Of a stretch of 64,000 nt of DNA, positions 9,039 to 16,868 are shown one piece after another. The stretch's first letter is position 1. The number at the start of each line of letters is the position of its first letter. Under the pieces are notes generated by a model. That model made no database searches. It had not been told where the DNA came from and saw nothing but the letters and a program-made list of their open reading frames with translations. Made by a program: the position numbers and the translations under genes. The DNA is from a virus, in IMG/VR virus record IMGVR_UViG_3300027741_000027, positions 62,001 through 126,000 of that record; one strand, written 5' to 3'.

Positions 9039-9709
9039 TCAAGGTATTTCCCCCGCACGGGTGGGTAGATCTAGAAATGCACAGTGGGTCAGACCTAAGT
9101 GTAGTTAATGCCGCCAAGGTATCATTTGCCAAGCAATCAGATGGATTTGGCGAGGACGAAAAGCGAGTGCTTAACTTCCTGCTTAGGGAAAAGCATGGCA
9201 GCCCATTTGAGCATAACTTCTTCAAGTTTCATGTACGCGCTCCCATCTTTGTTGTTCGTGAATGGCAAAGACATCGCATTGGATTTTCATACAATGAGGA
9301 GTCGGGGCGCTACAGCGAGCTAAGGCCAGATTTTTATGTGCCAGAGGAAGCTCGTATTCAGGAAGGTCGCCCCGGAGCATATGTATTTGAAGATGGCGAT
9401 GATGCGCAAACAGAGCAGATTCGTACCGCTGTAATGATGAACTCTAAAAACGCATTTAAATACTATGAGGATCTGCTAAACTCTGGCATTGCAAAAGAGC
9501 AAGCAAGGATTGTATTGCCGCTTAATACATATACAGAGTTTTACTTCAGTTGTAATGCAAGAAGTCTTATGAACTTCTTAGAGCTTCGTATGTCATCTCA
9601 TGCAATGTATGAGATTAGAAAATACGCTGAAGCGATTTATAAACTTTGGAAAGATGCTATGCCGCATACTGCGGAGGCATTTGAGACACATGGGTTTATT
9701 GCCCCCTAA
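9035..9709 (+). CDS. thyX: flavin-dependent thymidylate synthase ThyX
   Basis: 224 residues, normal for ThyX. The signature RHRxxSxNExSxRY is present as RHRIGFSYNEESGRY near residues 87-101, with the upstream EHNFFKFHVRAPIFVVREW strand and the C-terminal ARIVLPLNTYTEFYFSCNARSL segment that carries the FAD/dUMP contacts. It methylates dUMP to dTMP using methylene-THF, FAD and NADPH. It works with the window's dCMP deaminase (62485-62958) and dNMP kinase (45498-46133) to raise dTTP. Overlaps the upstream gene by 4 nt. Confidence 0.97.
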   Translation: MIKVFPPHGWVDLEMHSGSDLSVVNAAKVSFAKQSDGFGEDEKRVLNFLLREKHGSPFEHNFFKFHVRAPIFVVREWQRHRIGFSYNEESGRYSELRPDFYVPEEARIQEGRPGAYVFEDGDDAQTEQIRTAVMMNSKNAFKYYEDLLNSGIAKEQARIVLPLNTYTEFYFSCNARSLMNFLELRMSSHAMYEIRKYAEAIYKLWKDAMPHTAEAFETHGFIAP

Positions 9710-9722
9710 CAAAGGAGAACTA

Positions 9723-9989
9723 ATGGAAATTAAGAAGATTGATCGTTCTGAATTAGAAGGATTTGCAGAGCTTATAAAACCAGCAAGGCGCACAGAAAGT
9801 ATTTGCGCTTGCAGTGAAATTTTGTCTACGCCATCGGCTCAAGCAAAAATTCTTGACGCCCTTGCTCATAATGCACAAAGGCTTTCAAAACTTGGTGCAG
9901 AAACGCATGATGATTATTATGCCAATAACGCAGAAGAAAACAGGAAATTGTGGAAGGAACTTCGCATTGCATTTGGGCTAGATAATTAA
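9723..9989 (+). CDS. hypothetical helical protein
   Basis: 88 residues. The start was set at the ATG 6 nt after AAAGGAG, just downstream of the thyX stop; longer in-frame starts would lie inside thyX. Mostly alpha-helical, with CACSE near residue 25. Not recognised. Confidence 0.7.
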   Translation: MEIKKIDRSELEGFAELIKPARRTESICACSEILSTPSAQAKILDALAHNAQRLSKLGAETHDDYYANNAEENRKLWKELRIAFGLDN

Positions 9990-10101
9990 AGCTATATTTT
10001 AACTGACTTAGCAAGGTTAATTTATACACATAGCGCATTGGAACAACCGTCCGGGGATTGCTCTGGCAGGCCAATGGCACAAAGAAAGTAAAAGGAAATA
10101 T

Positions 10102-11046
10102 ATGTCTTATCCATATAACGCTCTAGCCGTACTCGGTGGATTTGGTGTTACACTAAGCCAAACAACCATTGCTAAGGATACCGTAACAGTCACATCTGGT
10201 ATCTATGATGATCGTAATGTTCTAAGTGATGCATCGTATGTTTATGTTGCAGGTGCAGCCGTTTCAACAGCGGCGATTACTCTTGCAGCCACTGGTTACA
10301 AGCGTATCGACCTCGTTGTTTATGAAACATCAACAGCTAATACCAAGGGTTTCAAGGTTGTAACAGGTACTGCGGTTTTGGCCGCAGCCACCGCCGTTGC
10401 TCCACAGCCTACTAATACTCAGGTTGCCATTGCACAGATTCCTGTCACTGCCGCAGCTATTGGTAGTCCGATTGATGCACGTTGTTTCCCATCATACATT
10501 GCCGTTCGTGCGTTTAATCGCTCGCAGGCAGTTCGTATTGGTGGTCAGAAGGTTCTTACGGGAGCTAGTAGCTACATTGATACTGATGATCCAAAGGTTC
10601 GTAAAGAGCTTGCTTATCACTCATCGATTGGTGCGGTTTATACTACCGGACCCGTTTCAAACTCTGGTAATGGTGTTTCAGTAAGAAATAACACTGGCCT
10701 TAAGGTCACATTGACTTACTCCTCACCTAACTTCACTGCTGCTGTTGCCGCTGGTGAAATTTTTAACCGTGAGACCTCTACTATTACTACCGTTACAGGT
10801 GCAAATGCTACTACTACTGGCCTTGTTGCCGGAACAGGTAACCTTCGTGCCGACATTGTTTGGGTTGACAACTATGACGCTTCCGTTGGTGTAACAGCAG
10901 GAACTGCTGCTGCTACCGGAACTCAGGTTGTTCCATTCTCAAGCGTACCTGCTAATAAGACCCCGATTGCTGTTATTATTTACCCAGCAGCGGCTTCTGC
11001 TGCATCTGATGCGACTGTCATTGACATTCGTCCATTAAACAGCTAG
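10102..11046 (+). CDS. virion fibre/decoration-like protein
   Basis: 314 residues, very rich in Ala, Thr, Val and Ser and poor in charge, as in beta-structured virion proteins. The first 140 residues follow a pattern seen in phage fibre and baseplate proteins: YKRIDLVVYETS, then KGFKVVTGTAV, then TQVAIAQIPV ... PIDARCF. The C-terminal half repeats similar elements (LRADIVWVD ... VIIYPAA ... VIDIRPL), so it may be a tandem duplication. It stands alone, rightward, behind an AAAGGAAATAT site and before a strong terminator. Confidence 0.7.
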   Translation: MSYPYNALAVLGGFGVTLSQTTIAKDTVTVTSGIYDDRNVLSDASYVYVAGAAVSTAAITLAATGYKRIDLVVYETSTANTKGFKVVTGTAVLAAATAVAPQPTNTQVAIAQIPVTAAAIGSPIDARCFPSYIAVRAFNRSQAVRIGGQKVLTGASSYIDTDDPKVRKELAYHSSIGAVYTTGPVSNSGNGVSVRNNTGLKVTLTYSSPNFTAAVAAGEIFNRETSTITTVTGANATTTGLVAGTGNLRADIVWVDNYDASVGVTAGTAAATGTQVVPFSSVPANKTPIAVIIYPAAASAASDATVIDIRPLNS

Positions 11047-11067
11047 CAGTTAGCATTAACTAATGAT

Positions 11068-11100
11068 AAGGGCCGCTATATGCGGCCCTTATTTATTTTT
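11068..11100 (+). terminator. rho-independent terminator
   Basis: 9-bp stem AAGGGCCGC / GCGGCCCTT with a 5-nt loop followed by ATTTATTTTT. Ends the fibre-like gene. Confidence 0.9.
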
Positions 11101-11242
11101 GCTTAATATGCCAAGCCTTGCATTTGCGGCATTTGAAAAAATCCCATCTGCCAATATGATTAAATGCTTCATAAGCGGCAGCATAAGCGGACGCATATTT
11201 AATTCCGCACTTGCGGCCTTTAAATGCTTGGATGATGCCCAT
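11093..11242 (-). CDS. 49-aa basic protein with CxxC
   Basis: MGIIQAFKGRKCG... ending FKCRKCKAWHIKQK. Its ATG lies in the last codons of the upstream gene (overlap in another frame). Basic, with three cysteines including one CxxC. Its stop is inside the T-run of the convergent terminator. Small but compositionally sensible; not recognised. Confidence 0.55.
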   Translation of the reverse strand: MGIIQAFKGRKCGIKYASAYAAAYEAFNHIGRWDFFKCRKCKAWHIKQK

Positions 11243-13163
11243 TTTTAAATGACCAGCCTGCGCCCATATCTTCTACAAGAGTAAGGGGAACTGGGCGATT
11301 GCCTGTGCTTCTTTGAACAATCTGCGCCCAATCTCCGGGTTCAGGTGGGCGCTGGCCGCCCGCTGCACGAATAGCAACTAACCATTTTCCATCTGGGCCT
11401 TTAACAAATCCGCCAGAGGTATAAACTTCCCTACCCTCTTGGCCCTCTGGGACTTGAACTGGCTCAGGCTCAGGTACAGCATTGTACTGCTTAAAGTTCC
11501 AAATGTTCTTTGTATCAGAGGCTCGATCTGTAAGAATAACTTTAGATGGGTAGTTTCTATCTCTTGTCACGGTTACCATGTCGCCCGATTGAGGTGGCGT
11601 TTGTCCCTCTTGTAATTCAACAAGGACTGCCCAAACTGGACGAGACCATCCTGTAAGGCTCATAAACCTACCAGTATACTCTTCGCCATTAGCGCCAATG
11701 CGAGGATCTAAACCTTCATCTGGACCAAGCGGTTTTTCTACGGGGTGTTTTACAGTTGGAGCATTAAAAGCATTTTCAAGATTTGCTTGTGATGATGAAT
11801 CGGGTTTGATAGATGTGACCTTTTTAATAAAATTGAGAATGTCTAACACAATAGGTTGCATAATTTCTGTTAATTGTGTTAACATTTGTTGAAGTTGCTC
11901 TTGGCTCATTTTGCCCGCTTCCGCCATTATTTCGGACGGGTTCATACCAATAGCCCCATCAAATATTTTAGAGCGCTCTAACATGGTGTACACGGTCTCC
12001 GATGCAAAAAGCGAATTAAATAATTGAAACAAGTTGGTCGTTGAAAGCGATACAAATGCGTTACACGCTTGAATCATTTGACTATATTCCGATCCAGAAA
12101 ATCTAAAAACTGGATTGCCCTGTTCGTCCCTTGATACAATATTAGAATTTAAAAACTCTTCGGGTAGTAATTCATAAGCCTCTGCCCATTGAAAGAAGAT
12201 ATCGGCGGAATTTAATTCATTTCCATTTTTATCAATTGGGATAGTATAATATTGGTTATCTAATGATTCAGCGCCAGTATGAGGCCCAAGTGGATGCTCT
12301 ACGGCAGGCATATTAAATTGTTTTTCAAGCATATTTATTTGACCAGCAGGGGTAGCGGGAGGAATTGAGTGAGGGATGTCATCCCATTCATCTTCATCTT
12401 CATCATCAATATCAGGACCGTAACCAGTATCCGCCCAAGCGGAATTGCACTGATTGCAGCGCCAGTCGCCATCATTGTCAAGGCTAAGCCACCCATCGCA
12501 AGCAGGGCAGCGCCACTGACGAAAACCTGATGGAAGTTCCATATCTGGGGCAGGATTTTCTTCATATTGCCAGCCTTCAAAAAGAGAAGGGCGAGATTCA
12601 CCTTCAGGATTATATTCAGGGGCTTCAGATAGCTCTGGCACTTCGCCAAATATATCTTCGGCCTGACTGCCCATTGGGTTCTCGCCCTCTGCAAGGCCCT
12701 CTGGATTCTTTTCCATAGTAGGAATGTTTTCAAGATCAGCCATAGAGCTTGGCTCTGGCGTAGCTTCAAACATAGCATCTCCTGCAATTGCCATATCATC
12801 TAGGCCCGATCCGCTCTCATCAACAATAGACCCCCATTGATTAATAAATTCAGTTTCGCCAAGCTCTTCATAAAGATCCCAAGTTTGATTATAAGCGTTA
12901 ATGAGCGTATCAAGCTCTTCTGCATTTAATCTAATTGTATTATCATCGCTAGAAATAGCATTAGCAATGTAATCTGTTAAAGGATTAAGCTTCTCTTGAT
13001 CAACGCCTAGCAGAATAGAAGCAAACTGGATAATGGACAAAAGACCCATAAGCCCTTCGCGGTTTTTAAAATTAATAGTGTAGTAAGTGTTCTCTTTCTC
13101 ACTATCTGCCTTTTTGCGAATAGGCTCATCATCGGAGCCGTCAAATAAAGAAAAGTGTCGCAT
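11220..13163 (-). CDS. modular protein: zinc ribbon plus two GKWLV/WSF domains
   Basis: 647 residues. Around residues 216-240, WRCPACDG ... WRCNQCNSAW is a zinc ribbon. Acidic, Pro/Glu-rich linkers join blocks that begin with YYTI (about 25 and 325). The end holds two copies (about 500-560 and 583-645) of a roughly 60-residue domain: hydrophobic strand, P-x-x-G-D, V-x-V/Q, vPxxL, then WNFK or WSFK. The same domain forms the N-terminus of the next gene upstream and nearly all of the protein at 14205-14450. Start coupled by TAATG. Function unknown. Confidence 0.75.
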   Translation of the reverse strand: MRHFSLFDGSDDEPIRKKADSEKENTYYTINFKNREGLMGLLSIIQFASILLGVDQEKLNPLTDYIANAISSDDNTIRLNAEELDTLINAYNQTWDLYEELGETEFINQWGSIVDESGSGLDDMAIAGDAMFEATPEPSSMADLENIPTMEKNPEGLAEGENPMGSQAEDIFGEVPELSEAPEYNPEGESRPSLFEGWQYEENPAPDMELPSGFRQWRCPACDGWLSLDNDGDWRCNQCNSAWADTGYGPDIDDEDEDEWDDIPHSIPPATPAGQINMLEKQFNMPAVEHPLGPHTGAESLDNQYYTIPIDKNGNELNSADIFFQWAEAYELLPEEFLNSNIVSRDEQGNPVFRFSGSEYSQMIQACNAFVSLSTTNLFQLFNSLFASETVYTMLERSKIFDGAIGMNPSEIMAEAGKMSQEQLQQMLTQLTEIMQPIVLDILNFIKKVTSIKPDSSSQANLENAFNAPTVKHPVEKPLGPDEGLDPRIGANGEEYTGRFMSLTGWSRPVWAVLVELQEGQTPPQSGDMVTVTRDRNYPSKVILTDRASDTKNIWNFKQYNAVPEPEPVQVPEGQEGREVYTSGGFVKGPDGKWLVAIRAAGGQRPPEPGDWAQIVQRSTGNRPVPLTLVEDMGAGWSFKNGHHPSI

Positions 13164-14077
13164 TAGTATTCAGGCATTGTTGGAATATCATCCAGCCCTG
13201 ATCCGGCTGCATCATATTCTGCTGTTTTAAGTGCTTCTAAAGCCTCTAGGATTTGAGCGCCCTGAGGATTGCTTTCCCCAACTTGATTTAGGAAAACCCT
13301 TAAAGCGCCGGTAATGTTAGAAAGCTGCTCTCCGGTAAGTCTAAGAGTGTAATAAGAGCTTCCAAGGTTATCATTAGACTGATGGTGCCAGCCAAGATGC
13401 TCATCAGGAATACTGGAGCGATCAATTGACACAGCGTTCTCGCTATAAGCCATGTGCTTATTTGCGGAAATAGAAGCCTCAATGATCTCTTGAACCTGAT
13501 TCATGATCTCTTGATGCGGAACGCCTGCGTCTCGCATATGCTTAATTAGCTCGCGCAGTTTATTGTTTAGCTCAGGCTTGACGCTAGCGTAATCTTCGTC
13601 AGTGAACTCTTCGTTGCCAAAATTGCTCTTTTTAAGTCGTTTATCCATAGCTTCCTCTATATCCTTAATGCTTGGAGCCACTTCACTCTCAGGTACCCCT
13701 CCGGCAATCATTTGCTCTCTAAGAACATCATTAAGGGTTTTATCAAGTTTATAGCTCATACTAGTTAACCTTTCGGATTCGCCTGAATTACTGTCGGCTA
13801 CAGGCTCAAAAGTCCACCAAGAATAAAGTTCGTCCCTGCCAGCAGGATCGGCGGGCAGCATAGGAGGATAAATTCTTTCAAGAACACGAAAAGAATGATC
13901 TTCGCCCTTTACAGGGACAATAACCTCTTCGCCCGGATCAGGAAACCTACTATTGCCATTTCTAGGATTAATGCCGATTTGAACGAGCCAAGTGCCATCG
14001 GGCTGCTTGCTAAATCCTCCAAGCAGCCTTTGGTCTCTAAATCGGTCAAAAGGTGTTTTCCATTCAATTTTAGCCAT
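13163..14077 (-). CDS. protein with GKWLV/WSF domain, leaderless start
   Basis: 304 residues. Residues 18-92 form the shared domain (GGFSKQPDGTWLVQIGI ... DPGEEVIVPV ... WWTFEPV). The rest is helical, with SSYYTLRLTGEQL and SGLDDIPTMPEY, both echoed in the downstream 647-residue protein (YYTI, SGLDDM), so the pair share ancestry. The ATG is 6 nt after a perfect TATAAT and has no Shine-Dalgarno, so translation is probably leaderless. Confidence 0.78.
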   Translation of the reverse strand: MAKIEWKTPFDRFRDQRLLGGFSKQPDGTWLVQIGINPRNGNSRFPDPGEEVIVPVKGEDHSFRVLERIYPPMLPADPAGRDELYSWWTFEPVADSNSGESERLTSMSYKLDKTLNDVLREQMIAGGVPESEVAPSIKDIEEAMDKRLKKSNFGNEEFTDEDYASVKPELNNKLRELIKHMRDAGVPHQEIMNQVQEIIEASISANKHMAYSENAVSIDRSSIPDEHLGWHHQSNDNLGSSYYTLRLTGEQLSNITGALRVFLNQVGESNPQGAQILEALEALKTAEYDAAGSGLDDIPTMPEY

Positions 14078-14083
14078 CTAGGT

Positions 14084-14113
14084 ATTATACCAATGCTTTT
14101 TAGAAAAAACCAA
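14084..14113 (-). promoter_or_regulatory. promoter TTGGTT-N18-TATAAT
   Basis: Perfect TATAAT with TTGGTT 18 bp upstream; 6 nt separate the -10 from the ATG at 14077. Confidence 0.65.
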
Positions 14114-14170
14114 CCCTCTCGCGCAAACTCAAGCGATTTCAGTTTTGATTATTGCGTATTTAATAATTAG

Positions 14171-14198
14171 TTACAAATGGTGATTGTTATGCTATACT
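14171..14198 (+). promoter_or_regulatory. promoter TTACAA-N16-TGC-TATACT
   Basis: Extended -10; 6 nt separate TATACT from the ATG at 14205. Confidence 0.65.
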
Positions 14199-14204
14199 CA
14201 AAGG

Positions 14205-14450
14205 ATGAATAAAACACTAAAGCAAGATTCCGGAGCTAGGTTTGTCCGAAGGCAAGGCAAATGGTTCATTGAGATTCCATTTGAGCCGAAGGGGTGGCAT
14301 CCAGTTGCGAATCGAACAATATATGTCCGAAGGAAAGACCGAAAGCATGTCGGGGTAATTCTGAAGGAAAAGGTAGATCAGACAGAATACGGCAACATAT
14401 GGAGCTTTAAGAAGGGATACAATGGCATAGGCGTCATCAGAGGCCCGTAG
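14205..14450 (+). CDS. single-domain GKWLV/WSF protein, leaderless
   Basis: 81 residues, essentially one copy of the domain repeated in the two leftward neighbours: RRQGKWFIEIPF, a Pro/Val loop, YVRRKDRKHVGVIL, then NIWSFKKGYNGIG. The upstream in-frame ATG at 14184 would place the -10 inside the gene, so the ATG 6 nt after TATACT is preferred. Basic, so nucleic-acid binding is possible. Confidence 0.75.
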   Translation: MNKTLKQDSGARFVRRQGKWFIEIPFEPKGWHPVANRTIYVRRKDRKHVGVILKEKVDQTEYGNIWSFKKGYNGIGVIRGP

Positions 14451-14497
14451 AAGCCAATCTAAAAAGCCTGCTCCGCAGGCGGGCAAGATTGGGCGAA

Positions 14498-14608
14498 TTA
14501 GGGCTTGTGTTTTTTAGAAGCGCCTTTATCGCGCAGAGACTGCTTGTACTTCTTGAATTTAGCTTCATACGATGCTTTTTTATTATTATTTTCTTTTTTC
14601 TTTTCCAT
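14498..14608 (-). CDS. 36-aa lysine-rich protein
   Basis: MEKKKENNNKKASYEAKFKK start, ending KHKP. More than a third Lys/Arg. Preceded by TATAAATAAT. Could be a small nucleic-acid-binding peptide; low certainty because of its size. Confidence 0.45.
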   Translation of the reverse strand: MEKKKENNNKKASYEAKFKKYKQSLRDKGASKKHKP

Positions 14609-14618
14609 ATTATTTATA

Positions 14619-14768
14619 GTACCGGAAAAGGGACCCATTATATTTTAGGTACCAAAAGGGGACCCGCAACAACAGTAACTTGCAACACGCAAACACCCTA
14701 TAGGAAAAAATTATATTATTTTTTCAAAAGTTTACGATTGCCTAGCAAGGCAAAAGGGGACCCATTAC
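14619..14768. repeat. three dispersed AAAAGGGGACCC repeats
   Basis: Copies near 14619-14640, 14649-14670 and 14751-14768. The first two also share GTACC before the A-run. The GGGACCC core is nearly palindromic. Possible protein-binding iterons. Confidence 0.6.
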
Positions 14769-14792
14769 TTTCTGTCGAAAGTAAGCCCGTAA

Positions 14793-14816
14793 GCAAAATC
14801 CCCCGCCTAGGGGGAT
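14793..14816 (-). terminator. rho-independent terminator
   Basis: ATCCCCC / GGGGGAT stem with a short loop followed by TTTTGC on the - strand. Likely end of the 14949-15221 transcript. Confidence 0.75.
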
Positions 14817-14948
14817 AAAAAGAAGACTGCGGGTTACCCTATCCCCAGCTACAATAGGGACTCCTAAAGATCCTCAGGCTTTACCATACCTTTACTATTG
14901 GTATGATAGTGGGGGCGGGGCTGCTATGCCCCACCCTTTACCATCTCT

Positions 14949-15221
14949 TTACTTGCGGTCTACGTTCACGCTCAGGTCGAACGCTGCGTTAATCATGTTG
15001 ATGGCCTCACGCAGCATGTCGTCTACTGCGTCTACTGCATCTCTGCGTTGGTCGTGCTGGATAGTGATAGGGTGCCACTCATTCTTCTCTGTGTCCTTGA
15101 TGTAGTCTGTCTCGTCAAGGCTATGAACCAACGCCCATGTTTCCTGCTGTGCATCATGCACCATATCTAGGATGTTGTTGAGGCATGTTGTTGGGTCGTG
15201 GATGATCTTGGTCTTTGGCAT
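14949..15221 (-). CDS. hypothetical helical protein
   Basis: 90 residues from MPKTKIIHDPTTCLNN; start set by GAGAGG 9 nt upstream and by the promoter at 15253-15285, which would lie inside a longer frame. Acidic and helical, with WHPITIQHDQRRDAVDAVDD. Not recognised. First gene after the array's ATCAACCAAT leader. Confidence 0.75.
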   Translation of the reverse strand: MPKTKIIHDPTTCLNNILDMVHDAQQETWALVHSLDETDYIKDTEKNEWHPITIQHDQRRDAVDAVDDMLREAINMINAAFDLSVNVDRK

Positions 15222-15252
15222 TTGGCCGTTCCTCTCATTGGTTGATGGAATC

Positions 15253-15285
15253 ATCTTAGCAGGTGCTAGGTAAAGTAAAGGTAAA
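15253..15285 (-). promoter_or_regulatory. array promoter (boxes TTTACC, TTTACC; 10-bp offset)
   Basis: Extended -10 TGC-TAAGAT; TTTACC 10 bp upstream and TTTACC 11 bp further. The leader contains CCATCAACCAAT before the SD. Confidence 0.75.
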
Positions 15286-15288
15286 GCT

Positions 15289-15528
15289 TTATGATCCCCA
15301 ACCGCGAGCCTGACCATACGGATCATTGACTTCACGGTATAGGCGCTGTTCTGCCTGCTCCTGAGCGTCTGCGGCGGCGGCGGCAGGGTCAGCGGCCTGT
15401 AGTGCTTCCTTTTTTGCCTGAGCGTCTCTAAGACGCTTTAGGGCTTCATCGTATGCCTGTTGATCCTGTGCGCGTCTCATATCGAACGCTGCATCAGTCA
15501 TCAGGTTTCTATAATCATTGATTGTCAT
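15289..15528 (-). CDS. hypothetical helical, Ala/Gln-rich protein, leaderless
   Basis: 79 residues, a continuous amphipathic helix rich in Ala, Gln, Asp and Arg (AYDEALKRLRDAQAKKEAL), probably coiled coil. The ATG is 6 nt after the -10 TAGGAT with no SD, so it is likely leaderless. Confidence 0.72.
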   Translation of the reverse strand: MTINDYRNLMTDAAFDMRRAQDQQAYDEALKRLRDAQAKKEALQAADPAAAAADAQEQAEQRLYREVNDPYGQARGWGS

Positions 15529-15534
15529 GGATTC

Positions 15535-15567
15535 ATCCTAGCAGGTCGAAGGTAAAGGAAAGGCAAA
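15535..15567 (-). promoter_or_regulatory. array promoter (TTTGCC, TTTACC; 10-bp offset)
   Basis: TGC-TAGGAT with TTTACC 10 bp upstream and TTTGCC 11 bp beyond. Drives 15528. Confidence 0.75.
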
Positions 15568-15623
15568 ACATCTGTTGCATGTTGTGCAACACGATCCATC
15601 TGGTCCTTCCCGCCCACCCTGTA

Positions 15624-15667
15624 AGTGTATCGCCATCCGGCGGCGGCAAGAGTAAAGATATGGCAAA
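15624..15667 (-). promoter_or_regulatory. upstream array promoter (TTTGCC, TTTACT; 21-bp offset)
   Basis: TACACT with TTTACT 21 bp upstream and TTTGCC 11 bp beyond. The first transcribed bases are G-rich (GGGTGGGCGGGAAGG). Tandem with the promoter about 90 bp downstream. Confidence 0.6.
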
Positions 15668-15697
15668 AGATTGGAGGGGGCGATTGGCACCCCCTCC
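15664..15697 (-). terminator. rho-independent terminator
   Basis: GGAGGGGG / CCCCCTCC stem then AATCTTTTGCC on the - strand, just after the winged-helix gene. It overlaps the boxes of the upstream array promoter. Confidence 0.75.
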
Positions 15698-15708
15698 GCT
15701 CTTGCTTG

Positions 15709-15978
15709 CTACGCTTTTGCTGCGAACCTGCGGCCCTTGTCTGTCAGGCCGTAGTAGTGGGCAGGGCGGCCACGCTTCTCGCTCTTGACCTTGCCTGTGA
15801 TCTTGACCAGACCGGCCTTCTGCATCCGTGTCATAAATGACGGGGCAACCTCAAGGCTCATGGCCGTTGCTTGGCCCTTCTGTGCCTTGATTGCTGCCAT
15901 TACAGTGGCGGCGTTGGCCTCACCGAAGATTGTGCGGTGGTGCTTGGTGGTCTTGGTGGTTGTCTTGGTTGATGGCAT
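15709..15978 (-). CDS. winged-helix DNA-binding protein
   Basis: 89 residues from MPSTKTTTKTTKHHR; start set by CAAGGAG. Basic N-terminal tail, then helices and a wing: VAPSFMTRMQKAGLVKITGKV, then GRPAHYYGLTDKGRRFAA, the usual recognition-helix and wing pattern of MarR/PadR/ArsR-like folds. It lies within the small-gene block carrying the TTTRCY-box promoters and is a natural candidate for their regulator (inference only). Confidence 0.82.
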   Translation of the reverse strand: MPSTKTTTKTTKHHRTIFGEANAATVMAAIKAQKGQATAMSLEVAPSFMTRMQKAGLVKITGKVKSEKRGRPAHYYGLTDKGRRFAAKA

Positions 15979-16018
15979 TTGGATTATCTCCTTGTTGGTT
16001 GATTGCCTTGTGTTACAC

Positions 16019-16062
16019 ACTGTATCAAATGATTTGATATTGAAAGGTAAAAGGTAAGTAAA
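16019..16062 (-). promoter_or_regulatory. array promoter (TTTACT, TTTACC; 21-bp offset)
   Basis: TACAGT with TTTACC 21 bp upstream and TTTACT 11 bp beyond. The leader has AATCAACCAACAAGGAG. An AT inverted repeat ATCAAATGATTTGAT lies between. Confidence 0.7.
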
Positions 16063-16074
16063 ATTTAGTCTTCG

Positions 16075-16269
16075 TCAAACGGGCATATTCTTTACGCCGT
16101 ACTGAATCGCCATCTGTAACCAATTCCAGTGAAGGGGGGCGTAAAGCTCTTGCGTTCTCTGGCAAGAATGGCGTAATCCGCAATTCCCGAATGGCATATG
16201 CCAATTGCCTTCTTCGCTGCTACTCCAATGTTCATACGGAGTCGGAGTCTTCTTTTTGTTGGGGTGCAT
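16075..16269 (-). CDS. hypothetical protein
   Basis: 64 residues from MHPNKKKTPTPYEHW, chosen because CAGGAG lies 8 nt upstream and an array promoter lies inside any longer frame. Rich in Trp, His and Asn, with three Cys (NCGLRHSCQ). Not recognised. Confidence 0.65.
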   Translation of the reverse strand: MHPNKKKTPTPYEHWSSSEEGNWHMPFGNCGLRHSCQRTQELYAPLHWNWLQMAIQYGVKNMPV

Positions 16270-16297
16270 TCTTATCTCCTGATTGGTTGATAGAGTC

Positions 16298-16330
16298 ATA
16301 CTATCAGGTGCTAAGTAAAGAAAAAGTAAA
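16298..16330 (-). promoter_or_regulatory. array promoter (TTTACT, TTTACT; 10-bp offset)
   Basis: TAGTAT with TTTACT 10 bp upstream and a second TTTACT 11 bp beyond. The leader has TATCAACCAATCAGGAG. Confidence 0.75.
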
Positions 16331-16375
16331 ACTTTCCCAATGCTTTTTACTGCCTTGTCCTCCCGCCCGCCCATC

Positions 16376-16418
16376 ATTATAACGACAGGCGGCGGGGCGC
16401 AAGCAAAGGTTAGGTAAA
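16376..16418 (-). promoter_or_regulatory. upstream array promoter (TTTACC, TTTGCT; 20-bp offset)
   Basis: Perfect TATAAT, TTTGCT 20 bp upstream, TTTACC 11 bp beyond. G-rich first transcribed bases (GGGCGGGCGGGAGG). About 80 bp upstream of the promoter at 16298. Confidence 0.65.
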
Positions 16419-16446
16419 GGGTGGAGGGGGCATTTCAGCCCCCTCC
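16412..16446 (-). terminator. rho-independent terminator
   Basis: GGAGGGGG / CCCCCTCC stem followed by ACCCTTTACC on the - strand; weak T-tract. It overlaps the box of the array promoter downstream. Confidence 0.65.
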
Positions 16447-16469
16447 GTGCCGCTCAACCAAACGGCAAA

Positions 16470-16730
16470 CTATGAAATCTCGTCCTGAAGCTCCCAAATC
16501 TCGATCTGATCGGGGTTCTGAGTCTGGAGGTTGGCAAAGTAATCGCCAATCGCCTCGTAGATCACGCGGCCCAGATCATCTTCGTTGATCTCTGACTCGT
16601 CTGGCGTGAACGGTGTCTTAGGCACCGCTACCAGAATCAGGCAATCTTCGTGAGCTTCTGCGTCCTGAGCAAGCTCATAGAAAGACTTAGGTGCTGCTTC
16701 GATCTTGTTACGACGGTTAAAGAACTTCAT
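16470..16730 (-). CDS. hypothetical acidic protein
   Basis: 86 residues (MKFFNRRNKIEAAPK start) with GAAGGAG upstream. LILVAVPKTPFTPDESEINE suggests a central strand, then acidic helices ending EIWELQDEIS. Not recognised. Directly downstream of the ncRNA gene. Confidence 0.72.
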   Translation of the reverse strand: MKFFNRRNKIEAAPKSFYELAQDAEAHEDCLILVAVPKTPFTPDESEINEDDLGRVIYEAIGDYFANLQTQNPDQIEIWELQDEIS

Positions 16731-16764
16731 GTGATTCTCCTTCGGTTGATTTACTGTGTTTCAC

Positions 16765-16807
16765 ACTCTAGCAGGTCAATTGGAGCTAAAGGTAAAGGAA
16801 TGGCAAA
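16765..16807 (-). promoter_or_regulatory. array promoter (TTTGCC, TTTACC; 20-bp offset)
   Basis: TGC-TAGAGT, TTTACC 20 bp upstream, TTTGCC 11 bp beyond; an extra TTTAGC follows the second box. The leader has AATCAACCGAAGGAG. Confidence 0.75.
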
Positions 16808-16821
16808 ACATTAAATTTGAT

Positions 16822-16868
16822 AAAGAAAGGGCCGGGATTGGGGAACTGTGAAATTCCTCTCCCGGCCC
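16822..16868 (-). terminator. terminator of the ncRNA
   Basis: 9-bp stem GGGCCGGGA / TCCCGGCCC enclosing a second small hairpin GGAA/TTCC, then TTTCTTTATC. Confidence 0.85.

Larger units (their letters stand above)
14609..14948. other. non-coding stretch with repeats and hairpins
   Basis: No plausible gene. It holds three copies of (C)AAAAGGGGACCC (near 14626, 14653, 14752), a GAAAGTAA hairpin, a terminator at 14793-14816 and successive hairpins CCCTAT/ATAGGG, CATACC/GGTATG and GGGGC/GCCCC. Four TTTACC/TTTACT boxes in + orientation occur near 14880-14952, in 11-bp-spaced pairs like those of the promoter array. Confidence 0.6.
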
